64,000 nt of DNA from Planctomycetaceae bacterium (lineage in GTDB: Bacteria; Planctomycetota; Planctomycetia; Planctomycetales; Planctomycetaceae): positions 4,310,001-4,374,000 of the forward strand of contig CP051247.1 in assembly GCA_017795105.1 (NCBI GenBank). Reading direction: 5' to 3'. A model generated the notes under the pieces. It did no database searches. It worked only from the letters and a program-made list of their open reading frames with translations, and was not told where the DNA came from. Positions 41,202 to 49,859 of the stretch are shown piece by piece (within the stretch, counting starts at the first letter, position 1; every line of letters starts with the position of its first letter). A program made the position numbers and the translations under genes.

Positions 41202-44200
41202 TCAGTCCTTCGAATCCGGAATGAGATTCATTGTATAGAAGGCCGAACGCGGGAATAGCCCGAGGCTTTCCGCCAGATGCAATTCGTAAAGATACGACGT
41301 TCTTAGTTCGTCGACTTTGAGCCGAACGGTCCGCCCATCGTCGGAAACGGTGATCTCTTCGATGGCCGGGCGATAGCGGCCGGAGTCCGGCGTGGCATAG
41401 TCGCCCTCCCAGACGCGAGTATAACCCACGAGATCGTACGTCTCCTTACTGGCGAGCGTTTGAGCGTCGATCGGTTCGAGCAGTTCAATCTCGAATCCAT
41501 CGGATACGGCCCGCACTTCACGGATGCCGTTCGGGAACTCGCTCTCGGGGGTCATCCGGACAATCTCGCCGGTGTTCTGCCCGCCTCGCCATCCACTGTC
41601 GTGGATGTTGCCGACGTAGATGTTGCCATCGGGTCCAACGGTTCCACACATCGGACCGAGAAAGACCGGTGCATCATCCGGCAGCTGTTCGGCCGACTCT
41701 GTCAGCGCGTAACAGGCTCCCTGGACTTCGCCGCCGACATCCTGCAGCGAGAAACGGACGAGGAAGCGATAGTTGTATTCGCAACCGACGCCGTGGCCGC
41801 GGAAGGCTTTCAATCCGGGAGTGTCAATGTCTTCCGGAATGAAGAAGATGCCGTTCACACTGCGGGTCCACGGGTGTGGAATCTGGATGGCGGCTCGTTT
41901 CTCTTCGCCCTCGGCTCCCTGCAGGGCGGGAACGCCGTATTGGGCACCCGGGACGATGTGGTTGATCTCGTTGAAACAGTTCTGCACTCCCTGCTGATCG
42001 CTGACGAAAATCCGCCCGCGACTGTCGGCTGCGATGCCGATCGGATAACGCAGAGCCGAGCCGATGGGAGTCGGTTCTTTGGATTCGTTGATCCGCAGAA
42101 CATCGCCGCGCCAGCGGATAAGCGCCGGGTCTCGTTTCGGCTGGGCGTAGTCGCTGCCGGTGGCAACGTAGAGGTTCCCATCATCGTCTTTGGCGAATCC
42201 GGTGACCCAGTCGTGATAGTTATCGCTGTGTCCCCATCCATCGGCGACAAGATCGACCGTGGGATGCGAGGTCTGATAGTTCTCGACCTTGAGAATGTCA
42301 GGCTTGTGGGCGATGTACAGCGAATCTTCTTCCACGTGCAGCCCAAATGGTGCGGCAAGTCCGGAGGCGATGACATCGAGCTTGTCGCCCAGTCCGTCGC
42401 TGTCGGAGTCGGTCACGGAGTAGACCTGTCCTTTGAGCGAGGAAACGAGCAGCTGGTTCTCTTTCGACCAGGCGAACGCCGTCGGCATGAGATTGCTGGT
42501 GAGTGGCAGCCGTTCGGTCTTGAAGCCCGGTGTTCCAGAAAGAACATCGGGCCGAGTTGCCACTTCAGGCTTCTCGGCGAACGGCGTGAGGACACGGTTG
42601 TTGAGATCGGTGAGGTAGCTCAAATCGAGTGTCTGCAACGCTCCTGGCCGGCTTGCGAATGTCAAAGATGCCGGGGTGTCTCCCAACACGATGGTCTGAT
42701 TATTGGCCTGCAATCGAGGTTCACCGAGCAGGGGCCCATCGGCCGACTGCTGCAGCCTCAATTGATAGTCGGCTGGCACTCCGCTCGCGGCAATCGTACG
42801 GGTGAAGCCGGTTTCGGGAGACTGCTCAATGGTTCTCCAACTCTCGTCGATACGGACCGGGATTCTTCGACCATCGACCGGGAACCACAGGTCGTAGGTG
42901 AATTGAACGCCATCCGACACGACCCGGTAGTCGCGTAGCGAGGCGGCTCGTCCAAGATCCAGTTGAGGCGTAATCGCGGTTGAAGAGTCGTCTTTCGTTG
43001 AAACCAGTTCTAAATCGGAAGGCTGGCTGAAGTTCTTGATCACGGGAGCACCGGCCAGCTTCCATAGCCACGATTTTCCTTCGGCTTCCTGAGACGCGAA
43101 ATCGCCGTAGGTCCACTCCAGAAGCCGCGCCTGGTCGAGATCGAACAGAAGGCTGTGGCCGTTGTTGAGACCAACGGCAAAGGGGCGCGGAATGAACGTT
43201 CGCTTGTCACTCGAGTTGAGTTCGAAGACATCGCGAATTACTTTCGTGGGTTCATCCGGTTGGACGACGAAATACTGCTCGACGACCGTCGGATTCGACG
43301 GCGCTTTGAAGTCAGGACTGTTGATCGCCTTCCAGACCACGGTGAGCTGGTCGTGCACGTCGTGCACGGCGAAACCGGGTTTGGCCATGTTGTAGCTCGG
43401 CATCTCCATGCCCGGCACGATCCGCAGCGGAGACGAAACCCAGCGAAGGAAGTACGGAGCCCGTAGCCGACTGTCGATCCCAAGCAGATCGGAACCGCGT
43501 GTTCCGAGTGCCGTGTTCCGAGGCTCGTATTCGCCGAACTTGTGGCAGGCGATGCAGTTGAAGGCCCGCCCGCCGGTCAGTTCGCGTCCGGCGAGAAGCT
43601 GTTCGGAGTCTTTCAGCTCGACTGAAGAGAGTTGCAGGCGAGCGTCGGGGATGGGATCGGGAAGCCGATCGTGAGAAATCAGATAGTGGAGCATCTGATC
43701 GGACTCGGTTGCACTGTGCTTGAACTTCGGCATGCGGACCGACAGCCAGGGAAGGCGTTTGGGTAAGTCGCCGCGAATTCCTTTCGCCAGCGATTCTTTG
43801 TGCATCCGGTCACCAACCGCAGTCAGATGCGGCGGGATCATTCCCTGAGACTGTCCGGTGAGTCGCTTGTCGTGCTGCGAGACGTCTCCGGCGACCATGG
43901 CGATTCCCGTATTGCGATCGCGCGGATGGCAGGCGAGACAGTTCTTCTCCGCCAGCAGGTCGGCCCCCCGGGCAAAGCTCATGTCCCGGAAGTGCGCATT
44001 GTCTTCGTCGATGTTGTGGTAACTCTTCAGCCAGGCCTGAATGGCTTCGTCATCCGCCTGCGGATAATGCGGACGATGCTGGTGGTTCTTGTCTGTCGCA
44101 GGCTCGAGACAGCCGGGTCGATCGGCCCGGCCGGCGAGTGAAATGTATTCCCTCGGCGCCCGGTTCTCGTCAGATGTCTCATTGATGCCGGGGATCTCAT

Positions 44201-45377
44201 GGCAGGCGACGCAGCCGAACCGACCGATGAGTTCGCGTCCGCGCTCGGCGCTGGCGTCATGGCCGGAAGGAGCAGGGTTCGGAGAAGCGTCCTGTTGCAG
44301 CGACGCCAGGTACTTTGCGACCTGCTGGATTTCTTTTTTGTTCAACGAAGGCTCAGGCATCCGATGGTGTTGATTGAGACTGGCAGGATCTTCGAGCCAG
44401 CCAATCAACCACGGTTGACTGCGTTTGGAACCAACACCATCCAGGCGTCCTCCGCCGAACAGGCCATCGGTTCCAAGATCGCCGACAACATGACAGGCCA
44501 GGCAGCCGGCCGAGCGAGTCAACAGTTCGCCCTCGGCCCGGTCTTTGTCTTTCAGCTTCTTGTCGACTTTCGGCAGTTGCGGGAGCTTGCCGGCCGATTT
44601 CTGCAAATAGCGGGCGATGTCGGCGGCTTCTTCCGGAGTCATCGCGAAGTCGGGCATTTTTTCATGCGAACTGGCCGGTGTCGTCAGCTTGGAGATGATC
44701 CAGGCTTCTTCAAGGGTCGAACCGGCATGTAGCAGTGACGGAGCAGGGGAGCTTTCGAGCGAACTGCTTTTCTCGTGGCAGCGATCGCAATGGCGGGCCC
44801 GGAATTCGAGCCGCCCGCGTTCGATCTCCGCCAGTTCCGGTTCCCCTTCAAAGCGGTACAACAGATACGAAGGCAGAGGCTCGATCGGAAACTTGTCGGA
44901 CGACCAGAACAGTTTGACCACGGCAGTGGACCCGGTCTTCCGGTAGTTAATCTCGAGTTCTTTCTCGCCAAAGCTGAGATCGGTTGCTTCCCCGGTGACC
45001 CATTTCGGTTCCTCAGCCGAAGCTTTCAGAACGGTCTCGCCATCGAGAGACATCTCGACTTCACCGCAAAGGTAGGCGTGGAACCGGTGAGCACCGTTGT
45101 TTCGGACGAGGAAGGCTCCGTCCCAGTTTACGGAAAAGGAGCCAGGAGGCAGTCGCAGATCCGGGGAGCCGGTCTGCCAGTCGAAGGCGATGTCTGGATC
45201 GAGTCGCTGAATCGAGACATCGCCTGCGGTGTAGGTGGCCAGGAGGCCGGGCGGGAAGTCGCTGTCTTCGGGGTCTTCGGAGGGAGCAGCCAGTGCTGTG
45301 GAGCAGGGCCACAGAAGGAGGGCGATCAGGACGAGCCGGACCGGGTCGGTCCAAAGGCTCTGCGTTTGTCGTGCCAT
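41202..45377 (-). CDS. Large penta-haem cytochrome c with PA14-like and propeller domains
   Basis: A 1,391-residue exported protein. After a signal peptide (about 1-30, ALAA) come a PA14-like domain (residues 40-190) and then a tandem of cytochrome c units with five CxxCH motifs: CDRCH, CLACH, CVACH, CLACH and CIACH. A linker region and a six-bladed propeller of the PVC-type or glucose/sorbosone-dehydrogenase kind (AFAWSKENQLLVSSLKGQVYSVTD ... GIAADSRGRIFVSDQQGVQN) complete it. Such multidomain cytochromes are a planctomycete speciality, probably electron-transferring dehydrogenases for sugars. ATG 45377 with AAAGGA close upstream starts the signal peptide. A PDZ gene ends 13 bp upstream, so the two are likely cotranscribed. 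Confidence 0.93.
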   Translation of the reverse strand: MARQTQSLWTDPVRLVLIALLLWPCSTALAAPSEDPEDSDFPPGLLATYTAGDVSIQRLDPDIAFDWQTGSPDLRLPPGSFSVNWDGAFLVRNNGAHRFHAYLCGEVEMSLDGETVLKASAEEPKWVTGEATDLSFGEKELEINYRKTGSTAVVKLFWSSDKFPIEPLPSYLLYRFEGEPELAEIERGRLEFRARHCDRCHEKSSSLESSPAPSLLHAGSTLEEAWIISKLTTPASSHEKMPDFAMTPEEAADIARYLQKSAGKLPQLPKVDKKLKDKDRAEGELLTRSAGCLACHVVGDLGTDGLFGGGRLDGVGSKRSQPWLIGWLEDPASLNQHHRMPEPSLNKKEIQQVAKYLASLQQDASPNPAPSGHDASAERGRELIGRFGCVACHEIPGINETSDENRAPREYISLAGRADRPGCLEPATDKNHQHRPHYPQADDEAIQAWLKSYHNIDEDNAHFRDMSFARGADLLAEKNCLACHPRDRNTGIAMVAGDVSQHDKRLTGQSQGMIPPHLTAVGDRMHKESLAKGIRGDLPKRLPWLSVRMPKFKHSATESDQMLHYLISHDRLPDPIPDARLQLSSVELKDSEQLLAGRELTGGRAFNCIACHKFGEYEPRNTALGTRGSDLLGIDSRLRAPYFLRWVSSPLRIVPGMEMPSYNMAKPGFAVHDVHDQLTVVWKAINSPDFKAPSNPTVVEQYFVVQPDEPTKVIRDVFELNSSDKRTFIPRPFAVGLNNGHSLLFDLDQARLLEWTYGDFASQEAEGKSWLWKLAGAPVIKNFSQPSDLELVSTKDDSSTAITPQLDLGRAASLRDYRVVSDGVQFTYDLWFPVDGRRIPVRIDESWRTIEQSPETGFTRTIAASGVPADYQLRLQQSADGPLLGEPRLQANNQTIVLGDTPASLTFASRPGALQTLDLSYLTDLNNRVLTPFAEKPEVATRPDVLSGTPGFKTERLPLTSNLMPTAFAWSKENQLLVSSLKGQVYSVTDSDSDGLGDKLDVIASGLAAPFGLHVEEDSLYIAHKPDILKVENYQTSHPTVDLVADGWGHSDNYHDWVTGFAKDDDGNLYVATGSDYAQPKRDPALIRWRGDVLRINESKEPTPIGSALRYPIGIAADSRGRIFVSDQQGVQNCFNEINHIVPGAQYGVPALQGAEGEEKRAAIQIPHPWTRSVNGIFFIPEDIDTPGLKAFRGHGVGCEYNYRFLVRFSLQDVGGEVQGACYALTESAEQLPDDAPVFLGPMCGTVGPDGNIYVGNIHDSGWRGGQNTGEIVRMTPESEFPNGIREVRAVSDGFEIELLEPIDAQTLASKETYDLVGYTRVWEGDYATPDSGRYRPAIEEITVSDDGRTVRLKVDELRTSYLYELHLAESLGLFPRSAFYTMNLIPDSKD

Positions 45378-45390
45378 CGGTTCCTTTTCA

Positions 45391-46212
45391 TCAGTTGGAA
45401 TACATTCTCCAGGCACCCAACTCGCAGTTGAGGGTAAGAGTATCATGGCCGCGCTGGACTTCGATTTCCACCTTGTCGCCCGGTTGATACTCCGAAAGCT
45501 CCATTACGAGCTGAGAAAACGAATCGACGGGCACGTCATCAATTCGGGTAATCGTGTCGTTCACACGTAGTCCGGCGAGCTCTGCGGCCGTGCCACGTTC
45601 GACGTGAACGACCTGACAACGGGAGTTGGGAGCCACTTCCTCCGTTGCGGCCGCGATTCCGAGGTAGGCGGTTCCGCGATATGTCAGACTCAACTGAGAA
45701 TTGGCGTCGCGGAAGTTCTGAATCCAGTCTGGACTCAGATTCGGGCAGGAGAACAGGTGCAGATCGGCCAGGTTCGGAAGATTGCTGACCAGTTCGTTAA
45801 TTTGGTCCTGGGTTACGTTCGAGCCGGAAAAGGACAATGCACGGATTTCGGGGAAATCCTTCAGGGCTTCCAGGGTCTCCGGCTCGACCGGCCGCGTTCC
45901 AAAGCTGATCCGCTGGATCGCCTGCATCACGGGGGGGGAGTATCCGGTGTGGCGTTCGATTTCGCGCGCAAGGCCCGTCCAGGTCGACTCACGTGGATAC
46001 GTGGCGATCATGACTCCTTCGCTGCGCAGTTTTTGCAGAAAGGTCTGCTGCAGACCGATCGGAATGTAGAAAATGGTTCCGATGGCTCCGATCAGAAATG
46101 TGACCGCAGCCAGCATCAGCCAGAATGTTGAACGGGGCTTCGTGGGCGTCTCCTTACGAACAACCGCTTCCGAGAAAAAGTCGGGGCTCGAATCGATCGA
46201 CATGGTAAGCAT
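45391..46212 (-). CDS. Membrane protein with LRR-like and PDZ domains
   Basis: A 273-residue protein with a cytoplasmic N-terminus, one transmembrane helix at about 30-52 (FWLMLAAVTFLIGAIGTIF) and a periplasmic part. Residues 115-165 show leucine-rich repeat-like strands (LEALKDFPEIRALSFSGSNVTQDQINELVSNLPNLADLHLF). Residues 180-260 form a PDZ domain (YLGIAAATEEVAPNSRCQVVHVERGTAAELAGLRVNDTITRIDDVPV). PDZ domains bind C-terminal tails, so it may recruit an envelope protease or partner. No protease domain is present. ATG 46203 is an alternative start. It stands 13 bp upstream of the penta-haem gene. Confidence 0.87.
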   Translation of the reverse strand: MLTMSIDSSPDFFSEAVVRKETPTKPRSTFWLMLAAVTFLIGAIGTIFYIPIGLQQTFLQKLRSEGVMIATYPRESTWTGLAREIERHTGYSPPVMQAIQRISFGTRPVEPETLEALKDFPEIRALSFSGSNVTQDQINELVSNLPNLADLHLFSCPNLSPDWIQNFRDANSQLSLTYRGTAYLGIAAATEEVAPNSRCQVVHVERGTAAELAGLRVNDTITRIDDVPVDSFSQLVMELSEYQPGDKVEIEVQRGHDTLTLNCELGAWRMYSN

Positions 46213-46331
46213 TTTGGATCATCATCCTTCAGGCATTCCCGTGCTGTCGAGGGAGCGCTCGAAACTCTCAGCTCGCTGAAATCGCCATATAAGAACGTGT
46301 TTAAGGGTGTCAGTGGTAGGGTAGCGGAAAA

Positions 46332-46814
46332 ATGTCCAGACGCAAAGCCGATCGTGAGGATCTGTTCCAGGAAGCGACCGCCTGTCCGATTCGGGGAGAA
46401 GTAATCCTGAACGGACGCGAACTTTTTGTCGGTTTCCGTCGTCTGGGACAGCCTTCGTTCTACTTCGGGCCTGATCCCGTGTATCAGTTTGATGAGCTGT
46501 GTCGACTCCGCCGTGCTTACCGAGACGGAGACATTTATCGTAGTGAAGGGACGACACTCAGCCGGCTGCGGCGCGAGCAGTCAGAAAACGCTTCGACCCT
46601 GTCACGACACGATCTGGACGTGAATGAACTGAACAAATTCCGAAAGGAAATGGAGATATGCTTCCGGGAACTGCACGAAGGGCTATCCCGGGGGCTCGCC
46701 GTGGCGGGTCGGACTACCGAGCCGGCAGACGAGTTTCTTGTTCGAGTGAAATCGACTTCCCAGCAGATTCTGGAGCGAATTGACCAGCTGAGCCCGGCTA
46801 TTGCGGCTCGATGA
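46332..46814 (+). CDS. Conserved protein of unknown function
   Basis: A 160-residue, highly charged cytoplasmic protein (no signal, no membrane segment). The N-terminal half (CPIRGEVILNGRELFVGFRRLGQPSFYFGPDPVYQFD) is beta-rich; the C-terminal half is helical, with a coiled-coil tendency (about 95-155). I do not know the family. It is flanked by leftward genes on both sides, with 119 bp upstream toward the PDZ gene, where divergent promoters should lie. Confidence 0.7.
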   Translation: MSRRKADREDLFQEATACPIRGEVILNGRELFVGFRRLGQPSFYFGPDPVYQFDELCRLRRAYRDGDIYRSEGTTLSRLRREQSENASTLSRHDLDVNELNKFRKEMEICFRELHEGLSRGLAVAGRTTEPADEFLVRVKSTSQQILERIDQLSPAIAAR

Positions 46815-46837
46815 CCGCGGTCGAGTCCGGTGATCTG

Positions 46838-48361
46838 CTACGGAAGAGGACCGATGTGAACAACTTCATAATTGTTACGTTGACGTCGCTGTTCGAATCG
46901 AATGGCGAGGTTAACATCCGGATAGTTCCAGATCAACAAATTTTCCGATTTTGACGCGATTCTGGTCATAGTTTTCGGAGCCCCCAGAGTCGCCACCACA
47001 TGTTTTCGGTTCATGCCTGGCACGATTCGCCCCGCCTGTATCGCCAGCTCGATCTCGTTGGGCTCCACCATGGGAGCGTCTTCGCTGGAAAGCCACTCGT
47101 CGTTCTGCTGAATGAAGCCCCATTTGGTCAGAAGCCCCTGTAGCGGGGCATCGCTCGGATAACGGTCGATTCCGCGTAGCAAAACGGCTTCGGCCTGTTC
47201 CCGCTGGTCGAGCCACTCGTCGTAGTCGAGTGCGGTCTGCAGATAGTCGGACGGCCCTGCGCGATCGAGTTGGCCGGCTCGATGATCGAGCCACTTCCGC
47301 AGAGCCGCCTCCGCCATTTTCGTGTCGCCCTGCTCGCGATACTGCTGGGACAGGGAAAGCAGCTCGGTTCGCGTTGCCGAGAGCAGATTGCCGCTGCGAT
47401 ACATCAGAGCCGCATCCCGCAATTGCTGCGCGAAGTCGGGGTCATCGGGGGCGACAGCGGCATATTGCCTGGCAAGAATGTCGCCGTTGGCTCCGCCCGG
47501 CGTCAGGCGGTCGGTCATTTCCTGCTGCAGGACTTCGAGATAGAACAATCGGCTCAACTGCTGGCGGGCGTGGTTTGAGGCTCCGGCATAGGTTTCGATT
47601 GGCTTCTGGCGGTACTCGTCGAACAGTTTGCCTGACAGACTGGTCAAAGGCACGATGCTGCCGGGGAGCGATTTCTCAACCTGTTCGCGGAAGCGGCCCC
47701 ACTCGAAGTTGGCCGTCGATTTCCGCTGATCCAGCTGCATGCGGAGACTCTCGTGCTGAAGGGACTGCTGTCGATTCTGGGGAATGCCCATGCGAGCCGC
47801 CTTTACGGACAGCTCCTTCAAGAAATCGGGTGTGATCTCTTTTCGGCGCGACCGTTCGATCTGAAGCCCCCGTTCCAGCAGATCGACTCCGAGCTTTTCG
47901 AGCAGGGCATCGTCGTAGAACCGGGCCCGTTTCACCGTCTTCTGACCCAGTTCGTACCACGGCTCGGCATCGTTTTGCGGCAGCAGTGAGCGGGAAATCT
48001 GCAACTGGTCTGTATCGGCCGGTCGCTGCTGGACCGAATCGACCATGAACTTCAGCTCTCCCTGATCACGCTTGAGGCGTCCGGTCACTTCGAGTGTCTT
48101 GCTGCGTCCGAGCGGGCGAGGCGTTCCGGATGGCAGGTAGAAAAAGAGATCGCAGTTGAGGAATCGCATCGCGGTCGGAGTAAACGACGAATAGCGACCT
48201 TCGATGCGGAGCGGTTCGCCGACCAGATCGTCCCACTGGTTCTCGATGGCCACGAACTCCGGAATCGAGAATGACGATCTCTGAGCCGCGATTGCGCTGG
48301 AGGACAGGCCGAGGGCGATTCCCCCGAAAACAATCGCCGCGAAAAGCGTCAGAGTTCTCAT
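46838..48361 (-). CDS. Exported protein with BamE/SmpA-like C-terminus
   Basis: A 507-residue protein. Residues 1-27 are a signal peptide (LTLFAAIVFGGIALGLSSSAIAAQ). Residues 40-125 form a beta-rich OB-like region; the middle is helical, with TPR-like patterns. The last 70 residues (IQAGRIVPGMNRKHVVATLGAPKTM ... LLIWNYPDVNLAIRF) resemble the SmpA/BamE fold (I.pGM.r.hVv..lG.P). The start at 48361 is chosen over a longer frame because it begins the signal peptide; its ATG overlaps the stop of the upstream gene (ATGA). Function unknown, but the two are clearly a translationally coupled pair. Confidence 0.8.
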   Translation of the reverse strand: MRTLTLFAAIVFGGIALGLSSSAIAAQRSSFSIPEFVAIENQWDDLVGEPLRIEGRYSSFTPTAMRFLNCDLFFYLPSGTPRPLGRSKTLEVTGRLKRDQGELKFMVDSVQQRPADTDQLQISRSLLPQNDAEPWYELGQKTVKRARFYDDALLEKLGVDLLERGLQIERSRRKEITPDFLKELSVKAARMGIPQNRQQSLQHESLRMQLDQRKSTANFEWGRFREQVEKSLPGSIVPLTSLSGKLFDEYRQKPIETYAGASNHARQQLSRLFYLEVLQQEMTDRLTPGGANGDILARQYAAVAPDDPDFAQQLRDAALMYRSGNLLSATRTELLSLSQQYREQGDTKMAEAALRKWLDHRAGQLDRAGPSDYLQTALDYDEWLDQREQAEAVLLRGIDRYPSDAPLQGLLTKWGFIQQNDEWLSSEDAPMVEPNEIELAIQAGRIVPGMNRKHVVATLGAPKTMTRIASKSENLLIWNYPDVNLAIRFEQRRQRNNYEVVHIGPLP

Positions 48362-49473
48362 GATTCCTCCAGCCCGAGCAGTTTCTGCTGACGTTTGAGC
48401 ACGGATTGCAGCGATTCCTCGGGCATCCATTCCGATTCCAGTTCGAACCCCAGGGGAGCACAGGTCTCCGGATTCGACCAGAGAAATGCGGAATTGGGGG
48501 CGATCTTCAGTCGCCACGCGGCTCCCTGCGGCCCGTCGACGCGAGTGAGCTCCTGAATCTGTCCGGCCATCAAAAGATGCAGTTTGTCGCTCGTCTTTCC
48601 GAAGGGCTGCAGGACGTGGGCCGGCCATTCGATTTCCAGTGTCTGCGTGCCAATCGGAAGGCGTTGTGTGGCGGTTTCTTCCTCGTCAGGAGGTGTCAGC
48701 CACGTTTCAACCACGATCCAGCGATTGGCCAGTTGCAGTTTAAACAGGGTTTCGCGGTCGAGCATTGTCGTTTCGGAAGATGCAAATTCCTCAATGACAT
48801 CGCCGGGAGATAGAACACAAAGGCCCTGAATGGCCCGGAGTTCCCGCTCTTTCTGAAGAACGTCCAGAGCGAACGGATCGGTGCGGTTGAGGTCCCGAAC
48901 GGCCTGGGCGGCGAGCTGAAACTGTTCCGTGGCTTCCGTCCAGCGTTTCTCGACCAGAGCCTGCTCGCCTGCCGCTGTCGCTTCTCGAAGAACAGCGAAC
49001 GCTCGGGACTGCTGCTGACTGCGAACGGCCAGATAGCCCCCCACCCCGATGACCAGCAGAATCGATACGATCGTCAGCCGCAGTGGGGTCAGCGCCTGCC
49101 AGCATTGCCAGAGCAGAAATTTAACCTGGCTCCGGAGAGCCGTACCGGCTGCAGCGGTTTTCAGGCCGAGAGCGCGACTGATTCGTCGCAGACTCGCACT
49201 CAGTTTCTGCGAGATCGGGGCTTCGCCCTTCTTTCGCCGATACTTCTTACGGATGCGGCGGGGTTCGGGATATGTACTGATCGGCAGAATGAAATGCCGT
49301 CGCTGGCAATTGCGGCACGTCACCAGCTGAACCGCAGTCGAGCGATCGCCCTCCACTTTTTTCCCACAGAGACACTCGTTCTGAAACCGCGGAACGGCCT
49401 CAGTGGCTTTTGCCGGTCGTTTCGGCTTCCGTCGGGGAGCCTTGACCTTCTGTTCTGCGGGAATGTCGGACAT
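48358..49473 (-). CDS. Membrane protein with N-terminal zinc ribbon
   Basis: A 371-residue protein. A basic N-terminus carries CLCGKKVEG ... TCRNCQRRHFILP (about residues 35-62), a zinc-ribbon with four cysteines. A transmembrane helix follows at about 130-150 (LRLTIVSILLVIGVGGYLAV), then a helical region with TPR-like character (150-205) and a C-terminal beta domain. The soluble C-terminal part probably lies outside the membrane. It overlaps the next gene by four bases (ATGA), typical of translational coupling. No known family; the pair is probably planctomycete-specific. Confidence 0.8.
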   Translation of the reverse strand: MSDIPAEQKVKAPRRKPKRPAKATEAVPRFQNECLCGKKVEGDRSTAVQLVTCRNCQRRHFILPISTYPEPRRIRKKYRRKKGEAPISQKLSASLRRISRALGLKTAAAGTALRSQVKFLLWQCWQALTPLRLTIVSILLVIGVGGYLAVRSQQQSRAFAVLREATAAGEQALVEKRWTEATEQFQLAAQAVRDLNRTDPFALDVLQKERELRAIQGLCVLSPGDVIEEFASSETTMLDRETLFKLQLANRWIVVETWLTPPDEEETATQRLPIGTQTLEIEWPAHVLQPFGKTSDKLHLLMAGQIQELTRVDGPQGAAWRLKIAPNSAFLWSNPETCAPLGFELESEWMPEESLQSVLKRQQKLLGLEES

Positions 49474-49859
49474 GGACCTGAACTGCTGAAGGGAGCAAAC
49501 GATGTTTCTCTATTGTTTCCGCTGAATGGCTGTTCCTCAAGCGCCGCATACCGGAACCGTGCGAAATCGATCCACGCAGGCACTGCGATCGGCGCCAAAT
49601 TCCATCGGTATCGGTCGTGTCGGTTTGTCTACTGCAGTTTTCTGTTTTGCGCAAAAACCCCATGTTGACTCTGGAAAAGGTTGAAGAATAGGTAATATGG
49701 TTGAATAAGTGGGGATGGGGTGTTTGTGCGCTGAGGTGCAGCGTGAACGCCGCAATTCATCCAGGTTGAACATCATTGGCCTCATGCGACGGACGATAAA
49801 GACCGTAAGGCCGGTTCTGTTGAAGGATTCAGTACGTCTCCTTCTGGAAAGTTAACTCT
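49474..49859. other. 386-bp divergent gap with promoter candidate
   Basis: The gap separates the leftward zinc-ribbon gene from the rightward 669-residue gene. TTGACT at 49665-49670 is a good -35 hexamer for the rightward gene; TAGGTA (18 bases later) and TAATAT (22 bases later) are imperfect or badly spaced -10 candidates in a clearly A+T-rich stretch (49660-49715). GGAAAG lies upstream of the ATG at 49860. No gene or repeat is seen. Confidence 0.45.

Noticed and set aside
41460..42938. 492-residue open frame opposite the penta-haem gene
   Set aside because: Lies entirely within the opposite-strand coding region and encodes no known motifs.
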